Shown in pieces: positions 58,376 to 64,000 of a stretch of DNA of 64,000 nt; positions within the stretch are counted from its first letter, which is position 1, and every line of letters begins with the position of its first letter. The DNA comes from Wohlfahrtiimonas larvae_A (GTDB lineage Bacteria > Pseudomonadota > Gammaproteobacteria > Cardiobacteriales > Wohlfahrtiimonadaceae). Made by a program: the position numbers and the translations under genes. Where the stretch lies: positions 51,461 through 115,460 of the forward strand of contig JBEBSR010000003.1 of the NCBI GenBank assembly GCA_040394195.1, read 5' to 3'. The notes beneath the pieces were generated by a model. The model saw nothing but the letters and a program-made list of their open reading frames with translations, ran no database searches and was not told where the DNA came from.

Positions 58376-59914
58376 ATGAGCAATGAATCTACTCTAAATG
58401 GCGTAAAAGTTAGCTATAAACCAAAATCTGATAAACCTAAAGTTGAGCATAAAAAGCGTTTTGATGATGGTAAAAATAAGCGCACATATTATGAAGATGG
58501 ACAATCTAAGCCAGCGCGTAATTCTGGTAATAAAAATCGTTCTTTCAAACCAAGGATGCATGAGAAACAGAAAGCGCCTGCACCAAATCCATTTTTGAAA
58601 TTAGTGAATAATCCACGTTTTTGTGCGGTTGATATTTTATATAAGATCGAAGAAGGTCAGTCATTATCTGAGCTTTTGATCACGGAAACAGGTGCATTGT
58701 CAGATAATGATAAGCGTTTTACACAGCATTTGGTTTATGGTGCATTGCGTCAATTTGAAATTTTAGAATTTCAATTAGAGCATTACTTACAAAAGCCAAT
58801 TAAACAATCTGAAAGACATGTTTATCTTGTCTTGCTTCTTTCAATCTATGAGATCACTACAATGAATACAGCTGAATATGCAGCAGTTAATAATTGGGTA
58901 GATTTAATTCGTAAAATGGATAGAGAATGGGCAGTTGGTTTAACCAATGGTATTTTGCGTAAAGTATTGCGTGAAGGTTTACAGCCATTACCTAAAAATT
59001 TGGCAAAAGTTTCATTGCCTAAATGGTTATCGTCATACGTTATTAATCATTGGGGTGTTGAAAATGCTTGTGCGATTGCAGATCATTTCTTAACACATCC
59101 TGCTATGACCATTCGAGTGAATCCATTGAAATCTACCCGTGATGATTATTCAGTGCTATTAACAGAAGCTGATATAGCGCATGAAAAGCATGCGTTCATT
59201 GAATCTGCCATTGTGTTAAAAGAGGCGGTATCAGTATCCAGTTTGCCTGATTTTTCAATGGGAATGTGCTCAGTTCAAGATGCAAGTGCTCAATTAGCAG
59301 CAAAGCTATTAGCACCACAAAAAGATGAAGTCATTGTTGATGCATGTGCAGCACCTGGTGGAAAAACGATTGCGATGTTGGAAAATAATCCAGAATTGGA
59401 TTATATTTTTGCCATTGACAGTGTGGAAAGTCGCTTAAATCGTGTTCAAGAAAATATTGATCGTGTCTTTCCAAGAGAATTGGGAGATAAAATTCAATTG
59501 ATCCCAGAATTCTTTGAATGTTTTACAGTAGATGAAGAAATTGATGCGATTTTATTAGATGTGCCATGTTCAGCAACAGGTATTATTCATCGCCATCCTG
59601 ACATTAAACGTTTGCGTCAAGCAACAGACATTAAGTTTTTGGTAGAGACTCAAGAGAAGCTTTTAGAGCATGCTTGGATACAATTAAAAGCAGGTGGTCG
59701 TTTATTATATGCAACATGTTCTATTTTGAAAGATGAAAATGAACAGCAAATGAAGAAGTTTTTTGCAAGACATGAAGATGCGAGCGAAACAGAATTAGAT
59801 TTACCTTTCGCACAACGTGCATCTTATGGTTATCAAATTCTACCCATTTATTCTGAATTATCAGAAAAAATGGATGGTTTTTATTACTGTTTGATTCAAA
59901 AGGCTCATGCTTAA
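58376..59914 (+). CDS. rsmB: 16S rRNA (cytosine-967-C5)-methyltransferase with an N-terminal extension
   Basis: RsmB methylates C967 of 16S rRNA. The 512-aa product is about 80 residues longer than the E. coli enzyme (429). The extra N-terminal 70 residues are low-complexity, rich in Lys, Asn, Ser and Arg, and probably disordered. Then come the NusB-like RNA-binding domain (ILYKIEEGQSLSELL... YAAVNNWVDLIRKM) and the methyltransferase domain. The latter has DACAAPGGKTIAML (SAM site), DVPCSATGIIHRHPDIKRLR and YATCSIL (the two cysteines of the catalytic cycle). The start directly follows the fmt stop, but its GAGG is 13 bases away. Later Met codons within the extension are possible starts. Confidence 0.93.
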   Translation: MSNESTLNGVKVSYKPKSDKPKVEHKKRFDDGKNKRTYYEDGQSKPARNSGNKNRSFKPRMHEKQKAPAPNPFLKLVNNPRFCAVDILYKIEEGQSLSELLITETGALSDNDKRFTQHLVYGALRQFEILEFQLEHYLQKPIKQSERHVYLVLLLSIYEITTMNTAEYAAVNNWVDLIRKMDREWAVGLTNGILRKVLREGLQPLPKNLAKVSLPKWLSSYVINHWGVENACAIADHFLTHPAMTIRVNPLKSTRDDYSVLLTEADIAHEKHAFIESAIVLKEAVSVSSLPDFSMGMCSVQDASAQLAAKLLAPQKDEVIVDACAAPGGKTIAMLENNPELDYIFAIDSVESRLNRVQENIDRVFPRELGDKIQLIPEFFECFTVDEEIDAILLDVPCSATGIIHRHPDIKRLRQATDIKFLVETQEKLLEHAWIQLKAGGRLLYATCSILKDENEQQMKKFFARHEDASETELDLPFAQRASYGYQILPIYSELSEKMDGFYYCLIQKAHA

Positions 59915-60467
59915 GCGCATTTTTCTTAGTATTTTGCTCATAAGCTCATTTTTTGTAATGAGCTTTGCAGAAGACTTTTCGATTTCTTCTGTGTATGTGA
60001 AAAATGGAAATAAACAGGATACGTATAAATTAGCCATTGAAGCTACCATCAAAATGAGCCAAGAGCAGGTGGAAATTTTGCAAAATGGAATTTCTCTAAC
60101 GTTCGGTTATACTTTTGTGGTGGAAGAAAAGGTTGGTTTAGCATGGTTGGAAGGTAATAATGAACAAAAAATTTATAATTACACTGTGTCATATAATGCG
60201 TTAACACAGCAATATGTTGTGCATGTGCATCGCACTAAAAAATATGAAAATTTTCCAACCTTAAGTTTAGCCCTAGCTTATATTGCAGAGCCTAAAAATA
60301 TGGTGATTGAGATTGTGAATCGCCAGCCTAATAGAATTTATCGTGGCGGTGTTCGCTTGAAGCTAGATATTAATGAGTTGCCAACACCTTTAAGAATTCC
60401 TGCATATTTATCACGAGAGTGGAATTTAGATACAGGTTGGAAGTATTGGGAGTTTGCTCCATGGTAA
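59907..60467 (+). CDS. DUF4390 family exported protein
   Basis: This 186-aa protein has a signal peptide (MLKRIFLSILLISSFFVMSFA) and one DUF4390 domain (YKLAIEATIKMSQEQVEILQ, GISLTFGYTFVV, and the C-terminal IPAYLSREWNLDTGWKYWEF). The family is found almost only between rsmB and an NtrY-like kinase gene, so a sensory or partner role for the kinase is plausible; this is inference from gene order. It overlaps rsmB by eight bases and the kinase gene by seven. Confidence 0.9.
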   Translation: MLKRIFLSILLISSFFVMSFAEDFSISSVYVKNGNKQDTYKLAIEATIKMSQEQVEILQNGISLTFGYTFVVEEKVGLAWLEGNNEQKIYNYTVSYNALTQQYVVHVHRTKKYENFPTLSLALAYIAEPKNMVIEIVNRQPNRIYRGGVRLKLDINELPTPLRIPAYLSREWNLDTGWKYWEFAPW

Positions 60468-62605
60468 GAAAAGCTAAAAAAGAGAGTATTTTTCCGCTGT
60501 TAATTTTGTCATTGTTATTGGTAATTATTTTATCGATGATGAGTCAATCTTTGGAATCTGTTTCTCAATACTCTGATAATTTTATTTGGTTATTGGTAGC
60601 GGGTGGCATTTGCTTTTTATTGCTCATAATTTTTGTTGGGCATTATCTCATTAGGTTAATTCGTACTTACCGCAAGGGTTATATTGGCTCGCGATTGAAT
60701 CTAAGAATGATGTTATTTTTCTCAGGCATTTCATTGCTGCCTTTGACAATATTATTGTTCTTTTCCATCACAATGGTATTTAAAGGTATTGATAGTTGGT
60801 TTGATACTTCCCTCGACAAAGGTTTTGATGATGCGTTGGCTTTGTCAAAATCCTCATTAGATATCAGAAGGCTGGATGCTTTGAACTTAACACAAAGCAC
60901 CGCAGAGCGTTTAACCACAATTCCTGTCAATGATTTAGGTTTTTACATCGAAAATATTCGTGAGAGTATTAACTCGATGGAATTATCAGTGTTTGATGGT
61001 CGTGGGAATGTTGTTGCATTTGCTTCCAATGATTTTGAAAAGGTAATGCCAGAAAGGCCTAATGATGTTATTTTCATGAGCGTTGCACAAGGCATGGAAT
61101 ATGTAGTTTTAGAGCAAACATCTGAGTCACAATTGCGCGTGCGTGTTGTGACAAAAGTATCTGAAACATCGCCTTTCATCATTCAAGCTTTTTATGAAAT
61201 CCCTGATAAATATACAGAATTAGCTAATTCAACGCGTGATTCTGTGCAGTATTACAAGCAATTTAAATCACTGCGTTCACCTTTTAAAATGAATTTATTG
61301 GTGATTCTTGTGTTGGTTGCATTGTTATCAGTCTTATTGGCATTGGGCGGATCATTCTTTGCATCACGCAGAATTGTTAAGCCAATTAGAGAGTTATCTA
61401 TTGCCACAAAAGCTGTGGCAGAAGGCGATTTAGAACGTAAAATTCGTGTGAAATCAAAAGATGAAATAGGCTTTTTGACATCATCATTCAATGAAATGAT
61501 TCAGAAATTGAAAAAAGCCCATGAATTAGCACAAAACTCTCAAGGATTATTAGAAGCAGAGCGTGCGCATTTAGAATCATTGTTGGAAAAATTATCATCG
61601 GGTGTTCTGGTGGTGGATGAAAAAGGTAAGATTCGAGTGTTCAATAATGCAGCGTTGACGATTCTAGGTGTCGAAGAAAAAGATATGGAAAGTTTATCTA
61701 CGGCTTCATTGCAGAATGCACCTGAATCGTTGAAAAGTTTTATGATGCCAATTCTAGAATTTTTGAAATCGACAGAAGAGAAAGAGTGGCGTACAGAAAT
61801 TAACCGTTATCATAATGGCTCTCAGCAAATTTTATCGGTTCGTGGCTCTGAAGAGAATGATCAAATTGGTTTAAAAGGTGGTGAAATCATCGTTTTTGAT
61901 GATATTACACAGTTAATCAGTGGTGAGCGAGAATCCGCTTGGAGCGAAGTTGCACGTCGTTTGGCGCATGAAATTAAGAATCCATTAACACCAATTCAGT
62001 TATCAGCAGAGCGTTTGAAGTTGCGTTTCTCAGATAAACTAGTGGATAAAGATAAAGAGGTTATTGATAAATCGACAGAAACAATCATTGCACAAGTGAA
62101 AGCATTGAAAACGATGGTGGATGAATTCAGCCAATATGCGAAGAGCTCACAGCAACAGTTAGTGGAATTAGATTTGAATCGTTTGGTGCGAGAAGTGATG
62201 TATCTGTATCAAGATTATCCCGCGGGTGTTTCGATTCATACTAATATCACGAGTGATCAATCTTGTATTTTGGGTGATAGCTTGCGTTTGCGTCAGCTTC
62301 TGCATAATTTGGTGAAAAATGCGATTGAAGCTTGTATTGAGCAGCAAGGAACGATTGATGTTGAAGTGAAAGAAAATAGTGATTGGATTATATTGTCCAT
62401 CAAAGATGATGGTATTGGTTTTGATCAGGACCAAATGGTGAAAATTTTTGAGCCGTATGTGACAACGAAACCAAAAGGCACGGGCTTAGGATTAGCCATT
62501 GTTAAAAAGATTATCGAAGAACATCATGGTAAAATCGCGATATATTCGGAAGGAAAAATGCAAGGAGCTGAAATTGTGATTCAGTTCCCGAAAATAGTTA
62601 AATAG
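60461..62605 (+). CDS. NtrY-like membrane sensor histidine kinase
   Basis: This 714-aa kinase starts at ATG 60461 (MVRKAKKESIFP), overlapping DUF4390. Two membrane helices at residues about 10-60 and a third near 75-95 precede an extracytoplasmic sensing region. A fourth helix is near 280-305. A HAMP domain (KPIRELSIATKAVAEGDLER) and a PAS domain (ANSSGVLVVDEKGKIRVFNN-like region) follow. The HisKA box is SEVARRLAHEIKNPLTPIQ, with the phospho-accepting His. The ATPase domain has NLVKNAIEAC, DDGIGFDQDQM and KGTGLGLAIVKKI. Relatives normally precede an NtrX-type response regulator gene. Here argH follows after 16 bases, so the partner regulator is encoded elsewhere. Confidence 0.92.
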   Translation: MVRKAKKESIFPLLILSLLLVIILSMMSQSLESVSQYSDNFIWLLVAGGICFLLLIIFVGHYLIRLIRTYRKGYIGSRLNLRMMLFFSGISLLPLTILLFFSITMVFKGIDSWFDTSLDKGFDDALALSKSSLDIRRLDALNLTQSTAERLTTIPVNDLGFYIENIRESINSMELSVFDGRGNVVAFASNDFEKVMPERPNDVIFMSVAQGMEYVVLEQTSESQLRVRVVTKVSETSPFIIQAFYEIPDKYTELANSTRDSVQYYKQFKSLRSPFKMNLLVILVLVALLSVLLALGGSFFASRRIVKPIRELSIATKAVAEGDLERKIRVKSKDEIGFLTSSFNEMIQKLKKAHELAQNSQGLLEAERAHLESLLEKLSSGVLVVDEKGKIRVFNNAALTILGVEEKDMESLSTASLQNAPESLKSFMMPILEFLKSTEEKEWRTEINRYHNGSQQILSVRGSEENDQIGLKGGEIIVFDDITQLISGERESAWSEVARRLAHEIKNPLTPIQLSAERLKLRFSDKLVDKDKEVIDKSTETIIAQVKALKTMVDEFSQYAKSSQQQLVELDLNRLVREVMYLYQDYPAGVSIHTNITSDQSCILGDSLRLRQLLHNLVKNAIEACIEQQGTIDVEVKENSDWIILSIKDDGIGFDQDQMVKIFEPYVTTKPKGTGLGLAIVKKIIEEHHGKIAIYSEGKMQGAEIVIQFPKIVK

Positions 62606-62621
62606 AGTGAAAGGATTTAGG

Positions 62622-64000
62622 ATGTCTGAACAGAAAGTGAATCAACAGTGGGGCGGTCGTTTTTCAGAAAGCACAGATGCATTTGTACAAGCATTTACAG
62701 CATCAGTACAATTTGATCAGCGCATGTATAGAGAGGATATTGCAGGCTCTAAAGCACATGCAGAGATGCTATATAAGCAAAATATCTTATCTCAAGAAGA
62801 TTTTGATGCAATTATCCTAGGCTTGACTGAAGTACAAATGGATATCGAAGCAGGGCGATTCAATTGGTCAGTTGCATTAGAAGATGTTCATATGAACATT
62901 GAATCAGCGTTAACAGATAAAATTGGTATAGCAGGCAAGCGTTTACACACAGGTCGTTCTCGTAATGACCAGGTTGCGACAGATATTCGTTTGTGGCTTC
63001 GTAATACATTGGATTTGATTGATGATGAATTAAAGCGTTTGCAGTTAGGCATCATTGATTTGGCTGAACGTGAATATTCTACAATTATGCCAGGCTTTAC
63101 ACATTTGCAAGTGGCGCAACCAATTACATTTGGTCACCATTTAATGGCTTGGTTTGAAATGATTAAGCGTGACCGTTCACGTTTTCAAGATTGCCGTGAG
63201 CGCATGAATTATTCACCATTGGGCGCAGCTGCATTGGCAGGGACAACGTATCCGATCAATCGTCATTTATCAGCAGAATTATTGGGTTTTAATGCGCCTA
63301 CTGAAAACTCTTTGGATTCAGTATCTGATCGTGACTTCGCGATTGAATTCTCAAGCGCTGCAAGTATTTTGATGATGCATCTATCACGTTTTTCAGAAGA
63401 ATTAGTATTGTGGTCAACGCCTGCATTTGATTTCATTGATTTACCTGATCGTTTCTGTACAGGCTCTTCCATCATGCCACAGAAGAAAAACCCTGATGTG
63501 CCTGAATTAGTACGTGGTAAATCAGGCCGTGTATTTGGTCATTTGATGGGTTTATTGGTATTGATGAAAAGCCAGCCTTTGGCATATAACAAAGATAACC
63601 AAGAAGATAAAGAGCCAATTTTTGATGTTGCAGATACGGTTTTAGGTTCAGTGCGCGCGTTTGCAGATATGGTTCCTGCAATCATCGCGAAGAAAGATAA
63701 TATGTATTTACGTACAAAATTAGGCTTCTCGACGGCAACAGATTTAGCAGATTACTTAGTTCGTAAAGGTATTGCGTTTAGAGATGCGCATGAAATTGTT
63801 GGTAAAGCGGTTAAATTAGGTGTGGATACTTCGCGTGATTTATCTGAGATGAGCTTAGAAGAATTACAAAGTTTTTCTTCATTAATTGAAGCAGATGTAT
63901 TTGAAGCATTAACATTGGAAGGTTCTGTGAATGCGCGTGATCATTTTGGTGGCACAGCACCGGCTCAAGTGAAAGCAGCAATTGAGCGTGCTAAATCGAT
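62622..64000 (+). CDS. argH: Argininosuccinate lyase (3' end beyond window)
   Basis: ArgH splits argininosuccinate into arginine and fumarate. The frame opens at ATG 62622 (MSEQKVNQQWGGRFSEST) behind AAAGGATTTAGG and is still open at the window edge after 459 codons. Since E. coli ArgH has 457 aa, only a few C-terminal residues should be missing. Motifs visible are EDVHMNIESAL, TGRSRNDQVATD, PGFTHLQVAQPIT and the signature GSSIMPQKKNPD containing the catalytic Ser loop. Its position directly after a sensor kinase is unusual; the two may be co-transcribed. Confidence 0.96.
   Translation, partial: MSEQKVNQQWGGRFSESTDAFVQAFTASVQFDQRMYREDIAGSKAHAEMLYKQNILSQEDFDAIILGLTEVQMDIEAGRFNWSVALEDVHMNIESALTDKIGIAGKRLHTGRSRNDQVATDIRLWLRNTLDLIDDELKRLQLGIIDLAEREYSTIMPGFTHLQVAQPITFGHHLMAWFEMIKRDRSRFQDCRERMNYSPLGAAALAGTTYPINRHLSAELLGFNAPTENSLDSVSDRDFAIEFSSAASILMMHLSRFSEELVLWSTPAFDFIDLPDRFCTGSSIMPQKKNPDVPELVRGKSGRVFGHLMGLLVLMKSQPLAYNKDNQEDKEPIFDVADTVLGSVRAFADMVPAIIAKKDNMYLRTKLGFSTATDLADYLVRKGIAFRDAHEIVGKAVKLGVDTSRDLSEMSLEELQSFSSLIEADVFEALTLEGSVNARDHFGGTAPAQVKAAIERAKS

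Noticed and set aside
1..64000. CRISPR arrays, insertion sequences, integrons
   Set aside because: No regularly spaced repeats, transposase or integrase motifs, or target-site duplications were seen on either strand.

Overview
The window is an AT-rich stretch of a Gram-negative chromosome. It carries mostly single-copy housekeeping genes of gammaproteobacterial type (dnaE, pyrG, htpG, def-fmt-rsmB with an upstream LysM gene and a downstream DUF4390/NtrY-like pair, rnfH, trmL, yeeZ, argH) mixed with anaerobic and accessory metabolism. Gene order and protein type suggest a low-GC gammaproteobacterium outside the Enterobacterales, perhaps near Wohlfahrtiimonadaceae/Cardiobacteriales. That placement is inference, because no 16S gene is present. 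I see no insertion sequence, CRISPR array, rRNA or prophage structural gene; one tRNA gene (Ser, GCU anticodon) is present.

Layout. 1-2 kb: a Mn/Fe ABC importer of SitABC/YfeABC type on the minus strand, with the permease running off the left edge. 2.7-5.7 kb: ackA and a short pta (acetate/acetyl-phosphate), then ratA-rnfH, trmL and pyrG. 9.7-14.3 kb: aegA-hydN-fdhF. The last is a selenocysteine formate dehydrogenase read through an in-frame TGA with a SECIS hairpin directly after it. 14.4-21.2 kb: an unknown membrane protein, yeeZ, a minus-strand run cbiB-cobD-(O-acetylhomoserine sulfhydrylase-like), two tiny membrane proteins and a LysR regulator. 21.2-26 kb: dnaE preceded by an 87-aa unknown gene and a LexA/CI-like S24 repressor. 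The last two have promoters that carry the same palindromic operator. 26-28.7 kb: htpG behind a sigma-32 promoter, tRNA-Ser, and a small unknown gene.

28.8-38.2 kb is a siderophore-uptake locus of yersiniabactin type: two ABC half-transporters, an AraC regulator, a TonB-dependent receptor, a small membrane protein, a PepSY protein and an RhtX/YbtX-like MFS carrier. It has two Fur boxes and no biosynthesis genes. 38.5-43 kb holds small orphan genes around a cadA-type lysine decarboxylase. 43.3-47.3 kb is an operon of a triple-fused amino-acid ABC importer, a frameshifted ATC-hydrolase gene and a CMD/AhpD-like protein. 47.4-53.8 kb is a Tat-exported molybdenum hydroxylase (large subunit, 2Fe-2S subunit, three-haem cytochrome c) with its maturation genes xdhC and mocA facing it. 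54-55.5 kb is a DASS-family anion symporter. 55.6-64 kb is the LysM gene, def-fmt-rsmB, DUF4390, an NtrY-like kinase and argH, which runs off the right edge.

The points most worth a second look are the S24 repressor circuit that may reach dnaE, a dnaE ribosome-binding site buried in a long inverted repeat, the selenoprotein fdhF with an unusually paired SECIS, the one-polypeptide ABC importer next to a gene broken at an A6 tract, and a candidate small RNA after the siderophore locus.
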